From: Diplodia intermedia
Lineage: Eukaryota > Ascomycota > Dothideomycetes > Botryosphaeriales > Botryosphaeriaceae
DNA length: 64,000 nt
NCBI GenBank assembly: GCA_021495925.1
Contig: JAKEKT010000114.1
Location: forward strand, 1 to 64,000
Reading direction: 5' to 3'
The notes beneath the pieces were generated by a model, which saw nothing but the letters and a program-made list of their open reading frames with translations, ran no database searches and was not told where the DNA came from. Positions 54,000 to 64,000 of the stretch are shown here, piece after piece; the stretch's first letter is position 1; the number at the start of each line of letters is the position of its first letter. Made by a program: the position numbers and the translations under genes.

Positions 54000-56665
54000 A
54001 TGGCTTCCAAAGGCGCCCGGCGCTTTTTGAAGCCGGCTCTCTACTCCCTGGGAGCTGCCACCGTCGGTGGTGGTGTCCTCTACGCCTCTCTGCGGCCCCG
54101 CGAAATCCCTGGCAACGAAGCTGCTGCCGTGCCCCCGCCCACCTACGGCGCCGGCGGCGTCTTCAATCCCCCGAACTTCCCCAAGGTCAAGTCGCGCGAG
54201 GAGCAGATTGCCGACCTCAAGAGCAGCTGCGCCCGCAACGTGACCCAGGCCCTGGACAAGGCGAAGAAGGGCATCTCTAGTGTTATTGGCTCCAACGACT
54301 CGGCTTCTACTCGCGACGCGAACGGCGACGACCCCTACGACCTCCTGGTCGTTGGCGGCGGCGCCACTGGTACTGGTATTGCGCTTGACGCCGCCACCCG
54401 CGGCCTGAAGGTTGCATTGGTTGAACGTGATGATTTCTCTTCCGGCACGAGCAGCAAGAGCACCAAGCTCGTGCACGGTGGTGTCAGGTATCTGGAAAAG
54501 GCTGTTTGGGAACTGGACTACTCGCAGTAAGTTTTGCCCTCCGCCGCGGTCCGGCGCCCCTTCAATTAACCCCAGACGCCAGGTACAAGCTCGTCGTCGA
54601 GGCTCTCCGCGAACGACGCTACTTTTTGGACACGGCCCCGCATCTGTCTCAATGGCTCCCCATCATGATCCCTATCGACAAGTGGTGGAAGGCCCCGTAC
54701 TTCTGGGCCGGAACCAAGTTCTACGACTTCCTGGCTGGCTCTGAGAACATCGAGACCTCGTACTTCCTCACCAAGAGCAAGGCGCTCGACGCCTTCCCCA
54801 TGCTGAAGAAGTCCGACCTCGTTGGTGCTCTGGTTTACTACGGTATGTGCCCCGCGCCTCCAGCCCACGGCCCGCCGCTAACGCCCCGCAGATGGTGCTC
54901 ACAATGACTCTCGCATGAACGTCTCGCTCGCAATGACGGCTACCCTGTACGGCGCCACCGTTGTCAACCACATTGAGGTCACGGGCCTGGAAAAGGACGC
55001 CAATGGCAGGCTGAACGGCGCTCGCGTCAAGGACTGCATTGACGAGGCAAACGGCAAGACTCCCCAGGAGTTCACCATTCGCGCCAAGGGCATCATCAAC
55101 GCTACTGGTCCTTTCACCGACTCGATCCGCAAGATGGACGACCAGCAGACCAAGGAAATCGTCGCCCCCAGCTCTGGTGTTCACGTCATCCTCCCCGGTT
55201 ACTTCAGTCCTTCGAACATGGGTCTGATCGATCCCTCTACCTCTGACGGCCGCGTTATCTTCTTCCTGCCCTGGCACGGTAACACGATTGCCGGAACCAC
55301 CGACGCTCCCACCGAAGTCAAGCAGAACCCTGTCGCTGGCGAGGAGGAGATCAACTGGATTCTCAACGAGATTAGTGGCTACCTCGCTCCCGACATCAAC
55401 GTGCGCCGCGGCGATGTTCTCGCTGCTTGGTCTGGCATCCGTCCTCTGGTCCGCGACCCCAAGGCTCAGAAGACCGAGGGACTCGTCCGCAACCACCTGA
55501 TTACCGTCTCCGACTCTGGCCTGTTGACCTGCGCTGGTGGCAAGTGGACTACGTACCGTGAAATGTCCGAGCAGACTGTCGACGAGGCTATCAAGGAGTT
55601 CGGGCTGCAGACCAAGGCCGTCACCAACCCCCCGCGCGTTTCTGGCACCGACGTCATTGACGAGATGGCTGTTCTTGATGGAAGCTGCCAGACTCACAGG
55701 GTCCGTCTGATCGGTGCCCACGGCTTCAGCAAGACGTTGTTCATCAACCTGATCCAGCACTTCGGTGTGGAGACGGAGGTTGCCAAGCACCTCTGCACTG
55801 CTTACGGTGATCGCGCCTGGACTGTCTGCGCTCTCGCTGATCCCACTGAGCAGCGCTACCCCGTTCGCGGCAAGCGCATCTCCCCGCTCTACCCCTTCAT
55901 TGACGGCGAGGTCCGCTACGCCGTCCGCCACGAGTATGCCCAAAACGCCGTTGATGTCATCGCAAGACGCACCCGTCTCGCCTTCCTGAACGCCCAGGCT
56001 GCCCTTGAGGCGCTGCCCAATGTCATTGACATCATGGCGGGTGAACTTGGCTGGGACAACAAGAGGAAGGAGCGCGAATGGAAGGATGCCATCGCTTTCC
56101 TCGGCAGCATGGGGTTGCCCAAGGGAAAGCTTAGCTTGACCCGCAAGGAAGTCGAGCAGGGCAAGGTTGGCAAGTACATTGACGAGGAGTTCGGTCTTTA
56201 TGCTAGGCATGGTGAGTATTTCCCGCCCCTTTCCCATCCACTTCGCCTTTGGACAATCTGGAACGTGTCTGCCCCGCTTCTTCCTATCTTGTACGACGAT
56301 GGCTGGCGGTGCCGGGTGCACTGCGTTGGTGGCATGTACACGCGGTAGCAGTCACTGCTTTCTGGTGCTACCGTTACACGAACCGCCGGTGTACTGCTCC
56401 TCGCAACGCTACTGCAATAATGCACTACGCACTCGAACCACCGTCGTGCAAGGAAGGACAGAGATACCCTGGACGCAAAAAAAAGTGCCCCACAAACCGG
56501 CAGGACTGTGCTGCTCCATATCTCACATCATCACGGAGAAACAAAAGATCAATCAAGCTAACGCAAGACGTCGTAGACAAACCCGGCGAGACGCTGACCT
56601 CGGACTCGAAGTTCCCCTCTGGTCACAACCCGGTCCAGGGCGCCGAGTCGCCAGCCAACAAATAA
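54000..56665 (+). CDS. gut2: mitochondrial FAD-dependent glycerol-3-phosphate dehydrogenase
   Basis: Four exons: 54000-54526, 54583-54842, 54892-56211 and 56568-56665; 734 aa. The enzyme oxidises glycerol 3-phosphate to dihydroxyacetone phosphate at the inner membrane and passes electrons to ubiquinone. Residues 1-35 combine a basic presequence with one hydrophobic segment (ALYSLGAATVGGGVLYASL). FAD binding: YDLLVVGGGATGTGIALDAA, VALVERDDFSSGTSSKST, then KLVHGGVRYLE. The substrate region includes FFLPWHGNTIAGTTDAP and GLLTCAGGKWTTYREMSEQT; the C-terminal helical DAO_C domain follows. The last exon lies beyond a 356-nt intron and encodes DVVDKPGETLTSDSKFPSGH, ending ESPANK. It was located by the CTAACGCAAG acceptor and because the total comes to 735 whole codons; reading through instead adds residues that look non-coding. 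Confidence 0.95.
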
Positions 56666-58491
56666 ACGAAGAAGAAAGACCGGCACTCGATCCCTCGCGC
56701 TCCAGACGCCACCATCGTCCTGGTGCCCTGTCGGACTACACCATCTCTGCCGCATTAGCGCGCGCCTGTGCCGTCCAGCCGACCCGCTGCTACTAGCGGA
56801 GCTGCCCCGCGGGCCGTCCGTGCGTGCGTGCATGTGCTCTGACGTCCGACCCCTCTTTTTTTCCTCTTCGGCATGCACGTCGCCCGATTTGGAAGGAGGG
56901 CGAGACGGGGGTGGAGTTTCGTTAGCACCGCCGTTTTTTCACCTTTAGCGCGGCAGGCACCACGGCCACGTGGATGAGCGTCGTACGTGTGTCACCGGTT
57001 CTTGTTTGGTATTGATTTTTTTTTTTGCTTGCTTCCTCGCGTTTCCGGTTGCGTTCTGGATCTTCGTGTCGCGTCGCGTCGCTGCTGTCGTGTCACCGGC
57101 AAGACAGACAGACAGACGGACAAAAAAATTTTCCTTGTTGGAGAAGTGGGGAGATGTGTATGTGCGATGGTGGTGGTGGCGCGTAGGTGGTGCGCAACGA
57201 CCTGACTGACTGCCTGACTGACTGGAGATGGGAGGTGGTTGGATGATGATCCATGCCTTTTTTTCTCTCTCTCTCTTGTCGCGCCTCGGGGACGGACGTT
57301 TTCGCTCACGAGACGAGCGAAGAGCGCATGTTTACCGTTCTTCGGGATCTTTTACGGGGCGGAGGTTGCTTTGCTCTGTCGTTGTTGTTTAGCAATGCGG
57401 ATGCGGGGAGGGGGAATTGGCTTGGCAATCTTTGGGGTTGTTGCCTTTTTTTGCGCGCGCCCCTTGACTTTGTTCAATCGGTGTTGTTCACCCAGCGTAC
57501 GTTTTTGAGAGCAAAGACCCCCCTCTCTCTCTTTGCGTATCTTGTTGGGTGGGTGGGTGGTTTTCTCCACTCCGCCGATGTTGTATCATACCTCTTCCGT
57601 CTTCCCTTTTTTTTTTTCTTTTTCATCATTTCCCTCATACTTTGTAATAGAGATGCTAGAACGGCATCGGAGGGAGAGGGGGCGCACCGCGAAGAGAAAG
57701 CGTTTGTGGCAGTACAGTCAGTCACTGTTGTTGGTGGTGTTGGTGTTGGTGTTGGTGTGTTTGATCCACACACGGACAATTGGTTGGCATGGTGGAGTAT
57801 GTAGTAAGCGTGGGGGTAGTCGGAGTAGGCAGTGGTGCAGTGACTTGAGAGAAAGAAGAATGGCAAACAACACTATGAAACAAGCGTTAAGGAGGCATCT
57901 CTCCCCTATCTAGTGCTTGTGATTGGACATGGACGGGGAGTCATCGACGGAGCATGCGGTTACTACTACTAATGCTGGGACGAACTCCTTGCTCCTCCTT
58001 CAAAAGAAGTATGCGAGAGGAGGTGATCGTCTGGGGTAAAACAAACCCCACCACCCACCTGAGACTTTTTCTTTCTTCGATCGATAAGTCGATTTTCACA
58101 TCTCCGATCCCAATCATTTCTCTTTTTAAGCGAAAGCTTGGGTCTTCTCTCAGGGTTGCTCATCAGCGATGATGTGCAACCACAAGTACCTAGGAGCGGG
58201 GGATCTGCGGCTTTTTTTTTTTTCGTTTCGTTTCGTTTCGAAGAGTGAGGAGGAGTGGGAGTGGGAGTGGATGGGGGCGATCGATCTCCGATCTTTACGC
58301 ATGTACCCCGGTCTTCCTTGTTCATACGCACAGCGCAATCAATATCGTCTCTTTTGCCGGCCTTCCTAAAACGTCGTGTCGTGGGCGATTGTCCGTCTTC
58401 TTCTGCTCTAGACCGTTTTTTTTTTGTGCTGTTGTCTCGTCACGCGCAAGGTGTAGGGATCATCGGGCTTTGCGGGTGGGTGGGTGTTCGT

Positions 58492-58531
58492 TTCATCATC
58501 GTCATCGTCATCGTCATCGTCGTCGTCGTCG
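58492..58531. repeat. (TCATCG/TCG)n microsatellite
   Basis: TCATCG units passing into pure TCG units. Confidence 0.85.
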
Positions 58532-60384
58532 GGTCCACCGTGTGCCGGTCAATCATCTTTTGTATGTGGGGGAGGCTTTTATACCCGCTTTTAGCCGATT
58601 GGGTGTGGGGTATGATGGGGGTGTGTGTGTGTGAGTGGATGGCTGTTGTTGATGGAGGAGTTCGGATGAATAAGCGCGGGGAGTTTTGATGTGGTTGCAT
58701 TGCATGTCCTTGGTCCTTCTGTAGTAGTAGGAGTACCTAAGCAGCGAAAGGAAAGGCGAGCAGCCCCCCCGGCAATATCCATCCGAGACAGGGTACAGTG
58801 TAGTAGAGGGAAGAAAAGAAAGGGTAAAAAGTGGACTACGCCTTCTTCTACTACTTGTTCTTCTTCTCTGCTCGTCCGTTGTCGTTGTAGCGGGGTTTTC
58901 CCCCCCTCCTCGCCTGATTCACGAACGTTTGTCGTCCGACTGGGACTTTTTAGACTTTCGTTGAGAGGCAGCAGGGGTGAGGACGCGCCTCGGGGAGGGT
59001 GGTATGTCGTGCATCCGTGTCTGCTGCTGCATGTCCTAGTGGGGAACTTGAATCAGGGGTGGGATGTTGTTGCCGATGGAGTGCCGCGGATATAATGGTC
59101 GGTTGCACTAGTGGGTGTTTGGTCGTTTGAAGCAGGGACTTCGGTGTATCAGAGCTTGTGACGACTGCTCGTCCCGGGTCGACGATAGATGGATTCCACG
59201 CTCCGAATATACTGCAGCATGACCTTGCAGGTCGTGACAAAGTCAACTTTTTCTCATGTCAATTCGCCCAAGTGAACCCTCTTCAATTCCTGCGATTCCA
59301 TGAAAGCCAAGCATCGAAGGTAAATTCCGTGGCATGTGATATTTTGACGCAATAATGCTTAGGCGGAACGGTTCCCGCAGCTGTGCCGAAACCTAAACGC
59401 AGAAGGAAGCAAAAAAAAGAACAATAAGGTGTAGCCACGGCCGGATATCCCGAAACCCACAAAGCCGGCACTAAAGGCGTGGTAAAGCCGGAGGATCAAG
59501 CAACGTCTAGACCACAGCCTTCTCTCTTCCATCTCGGCCCCGACGAAGGAAGAGAAAAAAAGCCACCAACTCGAACCGACTCGCCCGTGCGTTTTTAATT
59601 TAGCGGAAGTGGCTTGCGAACAGAGGCGCATCAAAGGCGCATCGTCTCCGCTTTCGCCTGTCACTCTCCCGAGAACGACCGCCACAACCACGCGATTGTT
59701 GGCGACCACGCATACACGCACGCGAGCGAGTCGAGACGGGCGAGAGCACGTACATGCGAAAGAAAAAAAAGAGAGAGACGAAGGACACATGGACCCTGCC
59801 CTCGGGTCGGGTCGATCACCGTCATCATACGTTCTTCATTCTCCCTCGCCTTCCCTGGCTCGAGCTCTTCCTTCCCAGCGTTTGCGCTCCCTCCCCCTCT
59901 CCGGTGGTCATCTTTTTCACACACCTTCCTCCTTTACCCCGCCACAATCCCGAAAGAAGGGACCACCAGTACCACGGTTCGGGTGCGTTTATTCCCGTAG
60001 TTCGGCCCGTTTTCGTCGTTGGTGGGAACCAGCCAACCAGCGCCATATACCCATCACCCTCCCCAGAAAGCCAAAGGCAAAATCATTTGCGCCAATATTT
60101 CCATTGGGAGGGAGAATAGAGAGACAGAGAGAGAGAGAGATAGGCATTGTTCCCGAAGGTTCAGTGACGGTGGTGACGTTGACGACCGTTTTTTGCTTGT
60201 TTCGCCCTGGGGTTTTCCGGCCTCGGGCGTCCAATAACCGTGCACTACCATTACTACTACTACTTCTACTAGGTATGCTATGCTATGCTGTGCAGCAAGA
60301 ATCATTCGCGTGGTATGTGGCGTTCGGTAGCTACCAAACGAAGAAACAAAGCCTCTGCCTGCTCGACACGATACGATACGGCCG

Positions 60385-60406
60385 TTGGCGGCGGCGGCGG
60401 CGGCGG
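60385..60406. repeat. (GGC)n microsatellite
   Basis: Seven GGC units in non-coding DNA. Confidence 0.85.
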
Positions 60407-61765
60407 CGACGACGTCCGATACGGGAACGACGGCATTGTTGCGTTTGTCCGTGTTGCGATGGGGCGGGTTTGATACTTGGAATTTTTTTTCCCATCTGTT
60501 CTCCCTCACATTCTTCGCGCGCTCTCTCTCTACTCTCTCTCGCGCTACCTAGGCGAGAGCGAATGGCGGCGGCGGCGGCGGTGGCTAGCTAGTAGTTAGC
60601 TGCGCCATCATCTCTCGGAACTAACTACCTACTTGCTCAGCCTTGTCGCTTTCTCCCTTATCCTGCCTTATGCAAATAGTAGCAATGATAATACAATACG
60701 CTACCTACTAGGTACTGAGGCGCAGCAGCAGGCGCAGCAAGCCGCCTGAGCCACCACCACCACTACCACCATCACCATCACCGTGGCCGTCGTCGCCCGC
60801 CGCCGCCGCCGCCATCATCTCCGGCTTTTCCGGCCGCAACGACCCGACGTGCAAACGAACGCGGCTCGGATAGCTCGGCCGGAGCGAGTGTGCGAGTGTG
60901 CGTGTGCATGTGTGACAAAAGTGGCGTTAGCCCACGGTCGATCGGCCCGTTGCCGTTTTTCTCTTTCCTTTTTTTTCTCGCTGCGCAAAAGTAGACGCCG
61001 GCCGGTGGTTTAGGGAAGGAAGAGAAAGAAAGAAAAAAAGAGACTTCACGGGAAGGAGCGGGCGTGCGCGCGCGCAACGTTGTCCGCTTGGGTCGGTGAT
61101 GGAAGGATCAACACCCACCGACGACCCGGCGTGCAGCAGCCCGAGGGCGGGCCGCAGAAGGGAAGGAAAAGGAAAGAAAAAAAAAAAAGGGGTCTCTGCT
61201 ACTAACTACTTGCTTGTGTCGTGTCATGGATGGCTTGGTTTTCTTGGCCCCGTTGCTCTTAGGGCTGCTAGCTCTTCAAACTAGTTTTTGCGCGCGACAG
61301 CGAAGCGGTAGTCAGTAGTATGCAGTAGCGGACTATCTCCCCCGACGATCTCCTTCAGCCTTGTGGTGGCGAAAAACGGAGGGAGAGAAGATGATAACGG
61401 GCCGGTAACTAAACCACTGTTGCTAGAACATCAGCGAGCAGGTATTACGAATGGCAGGTCTCGCGCGCGCGATAACTAAACAGATAGGAAACAGACAGGG
61501 TCTTTCCCTTCCCGCCGGCGAAACAGTAATGGATTGGATTGGATTTCTAAGCGCAAGTAATGGGATCGGATTTCTAAGCTGGCGCCACCCCATCATCATC
61601 ATCATCGTCGTCATCATCATCGTCAACTCCCCATCACCCTACCCTACTTCCGTCGCTCGCGCGCCAAAGAAAAAAAAGAAAAGGGACAGGGACAGGGCGT
61701 TCATTGGAGCACAAAAAAAAACGCGGGGCAAAACCCTTTAGTGCGAGGCAGGCACACGGGTATGC

Positions 61766-61850
61766 AGCAGCAATAGTAGTAAGTAGTAGTAGTAGCAATC
61801 GCAATAGCATTAGTAGCAGTAGTAGCAGTAGTAGTACTACTACTACTAAT
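61766..61850. repeat. compound AGT/AGC repeat with inverted ACT end
   Basis: AGTAGT/AGCAGT units end in AGTAGTAGTACTACTACT, so the last part is self-complementary and could form a short hairpin. Confidence 0.8.
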
Positions 61851-63549
61851 CAAGAAACAAGAAAAAGCATAAGCAAACCCACCACGGACGGGTCCAACAC
61901 CGTCATCATTTATGCTTAGTTCGCTAGCACCATCTCGGCGGCACACAAACACAATCTCCGTGTGGCTGACCAATCTCCCGTTCCCTCTCTACTCTCTCTC
62001 TCTCTCTTCCTCTTCGCGTATCTCCGAAAATGTCACAAGAGAAAGGGAAAAAGGAGGAAGGCGACGTGGTCTATTCTCATCCTCTCGGTGCCTCCGAACG
62101 GCCAGATGCAAAAGGCAAAAAGAATGGGGAACCACCCGGGATGGGGAGCTGAGCTGAGGAGCTGAAGGGAGAGCTACCTGGGCCATGCGGGAAGCCGCGC
62201 CTTGGCGAGACGCGGCGTTAACACAATGGTGTGTGGCCACGTAGGGTGGTGACATTGCCCGGGGCTGTGATTGGCCGCTGCGTCCAAATTGTCCTCACGG
62301 TAGCTGATGGGTCGGGAAAAGGCAGGTGGTAGGTAAGCGGTGCGATTGACTGGTTCGAGCGGACCCAATCTTATTTCAGATTTCGTCTAATAAGAGCCTC
62401 CCTCCGGAAATACCAATCAAGCGAACAAGTGTGTGTGCCACGAAAGCTGGTGTTACCCCGAACCATGCAGCCATGCCCGCTCTTGATATGAGAACAAAGT
62501 AGGAGAGGAGGACCAAGGAAGCTCTATCTATGCATGAATAGGACATAAGGAAAAAGAGTACTTTCGTTTCGTACAGGTGACGGCAATAGGATTACGAGAA
62601 AGGAAAAAAGGCCAGGTTTTCACACCTTCTGCTTCATCTCCTCGCTTCCTACACCTCTCCTCGGCTGACTTGGGTAACAAGAAAGCAAATCCGCTGCCGG
62701 CCGAGTCCAAGCTCGTGCCGTTCCGCCCAATACGCCCTCGGCCGTAGGATGAAATAACAAGCAAGAGTATCCATAAGTCGTGAGAGAAAAACTGTGACAC
62801 CCCAATCAATCCGAGTGCCGAAAACAACCCGTGTCGGTCATGTCAAGCCATGACCTGTTTTGAGTTCCAACGCCAGTGCAATGAATGGAGAGGCCATGTT
62901 ACTGTCCCTCCCCACAAGGTCGTGTCGTGGTGCAGAAATGAACAAGCAAAAGAAACGACGATTCTGTGTCGTGATAGACTCGAATGGAGGAAATGCGCTG
63001 TGATGACAATGATGACGACGATAAGTGATGATCGTGATGCGATGGCGATGATGTTGATGAACCGAGACCCCATTTGGTCCATGAATGCTCCGGCTGCTGT
63101 CGTGGCCAGGACACCGCTGTCTAACGCCGGTGCAAATGCTAAGTGATGCTGGTCGTGTTTCGCAATTTGAAGGTCGTTACGGGTGGTGCGGGCGTGGGAG
63201 GCCGTCAAGGCCCGTCCCAATGCCTACGGCGGGAGCAGCGTACAGGTCAAGAATGGTGTAAGGTGACGATAGGTTGAGATGCCCGAGTCATGTCGTAATG
63301 GTAAGTAATGGCGAGTGAGTCGCCCGGCGTATCCGGTCTTATCCGGACGTGCGCTGCGGGGTTGTGCTGGGCCCAAATAGACTTTGAGCCCGTGGGGCAC
63401 AGGACCCTGGTTCCCGGCGAGATTGACGAAGCCGATGAGGGTCCGACCGACTCCATCGTCTGAGGGAAGGCCCGCGAAAAAAGGAAGGGGCCTGGGACGA
63501 AGACCGTGAGGGATGCGAACGGGGCTCATCACCCCTTCGGCCTGGCTCC

Positions 63550-64000
63550 TCAGAACATGCCTCCCTCCATCTGCTGCTGGTGCTGCGCGTGCTCTTCCCG
63601 AATCTGTCCGCTGCTCCTCTTTTTCCAGCCCAGCTTGCTGCTCATCCTCTTCCAGCCACTGCCCTCACGCTCGTGTCGGCTGTTCCTCGGACTCGGAGTA
63701 CCGTTAGCGCTTGGCGGATAACCGTAGTCGCTCATGGGTGGCGTCGTAGGTGGAGTCATAGGATCGCCTAGGGCGCTAGGGCTGCTAGCGCTACCCGAGT
63801 CGTCTGTAAGGCCATCGCGATCCGATGGCGATTGAGCGAGGGACGAGGCCACCGAGTGCGGGTGACGGTGGTGCGAGGAGCTGGCGAAACGGGCGTGCGC
63901 CGCGGCGCCAAAGCTACGCGTCACCGTGGTGAAGCTGGTCGTCAGGGATGAAGGAGCCGACGCGCGGTGCTTGTGGGGGATGTCGGCATTGGCCTGTGTG
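63550..64000 (-). CDS. C-terminal part of a truncated minus-strand gene
   Basis: The frame is open from the right window edge (TQANADIPHKHRASAPSS) to a TGA at 63550-63552, at least 150 residues. The text is rich in Ser, Pro, His and Arg (SSSHHRHPHSVASSLAQ; TPPTTPPMSDYGYPP), then a basic stretch KRMSSKLGWKKRSSGQIREE, and ends HQQQMEGGMF. This looks like a long disordered regulatory tail with possible proline-directed phosphorylation sites. No domain is visible in this fragment, so the identity depends on sequence beyond the window. Confidence 0.65.
   Translation of the reverse strand, partial: TQANADIPHKHRASAPSSLTTSFTTVTRSFGAAAHARFASSSHHRHPHSVASSLAQSPSDRDGLTDDSGSASSPSALGDPMTPPTTPPMSDYGYPPSANGTPSPRNSRHEREGSGWKRMSSKLGWKKRSSGQIREEHAQHQQQMEGGMF

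Larger units (their letters stand above)
56666..63549. other. 6.9-kb gene-poor, microsatellite-rich region between convergent genes
   Basis: No frame with a domain is found on either strand. The region carries many short simple repeats: poly-T, CTCTCT, TGG, TCATCG, GGC, AGT and ATC types, and the TTTCGTTTCG series near 58220-58240. The longest open frame (plus strand 59609-60592) starts at GTG and runs through the repeats. GATTGGC-type CCAAT elements occur near 62268. It may hold a non-coding RNA or a gene made of small exons, but I cannot support one. Confidence 0.5.

Noticed and set aside
59609..60592. 327-aa plus-strand open frame in the gene-poor region
   Set aside because: Starts at GTG, consists of microsatellite translations (poly-Arg, poly-Leu, poly-Ala), and has no domain.
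1..64000. CRISPR array, phage, riboswitch or bacterial operon features
   Set aside because: Spliceosomal introns and eukaryotic genes throughout; no regularly spaced direct repeats of CRISPR type were seen.

Overview
The window comes from a filamentous ascomycete (Pezizomycotina; a Dothideomycete is my inference from gene style, not proven). Evidence: about 43 short spliceosomal introns, mostly 48-100 nt with CTAAC/CTGAC-type branch sites; recognisable fungal orthologues (NUC-2/Pho81, CRM1, VDAC, MetAP2, sphingolipid delta-4 desaturase, Gut2, Ypi1, SPF45-like); GC-rich coding sequence; and microsatellite-rich intergenic DNA. There are no operons, no CRISPR array and no intact transposon or prophage. 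Genes were rebuilt by joining exons across GT-AG (and a few GC-AG) introns so that conserved protein sequence stayed in frame.

Layout. 1-153: possible 3' end of a plus-strand gene. 2.3-30.1 kb: all genes on the minus strand: a Mid2-like single-pass surface protein, a small HVA1/TUDOR-family gene hidden in long introns, a secreted double-psi beta-barrel (RlpA-like) protein, a 1042-aa GPI-type wall protein, an F-box-like protein with a recently duplicated leader, a small membrane ORF, NUC-2/Pho81, and exportin CRM1. 32.2-45.4 kb: a dense housekeeping block: Ypi1 (PP1 inhibitor), two uncharacterised related-looking ORFs, VDAC porin, a mitochondrial J-protein, MetAP2, a small unknown gene, a YCII-domain protein and a dihydroceramide desaturase. 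46-49.8 kb: a SPF45-like splicing factor divergent from a peroxisomal acyl-CoA synthetase ending in AKL. 54-56.7 kb: mitochondrial FAD glycerol-3-phosphate dehydrogenase. 56.7-63.5 kb: gene-poor microsatellite DNA. 63.55-64 kb: 3' end of a minus-strand gene.

How the genes relate. They are not a pathway cluster. Several products act at the mitochondrion (VDAC, J-protein, Gut2, probably the YCII protein). NUC-2 is the phosphate-starvation sensor that inhibits the PHO85/PHO80-type kinase. Ypi1 controls PP1 and CRM1 exports NES cargo. The left third is enriched in cell-surface proteins.

The most notable observations are four GC-AG introns among about 43, a NUC-2 start codon split by an intron followed by an 18-nt microexon, a perfect 79-bp duplication in the F-box leader that repeats the start codon, Thr instead of Cys at the leptomycin position of CRM1, a cryptic HVA1-type gene, and an uncharacterised ORF pair at 33.5-35.1 kb. 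I did not find a clearly new multi-gene system.
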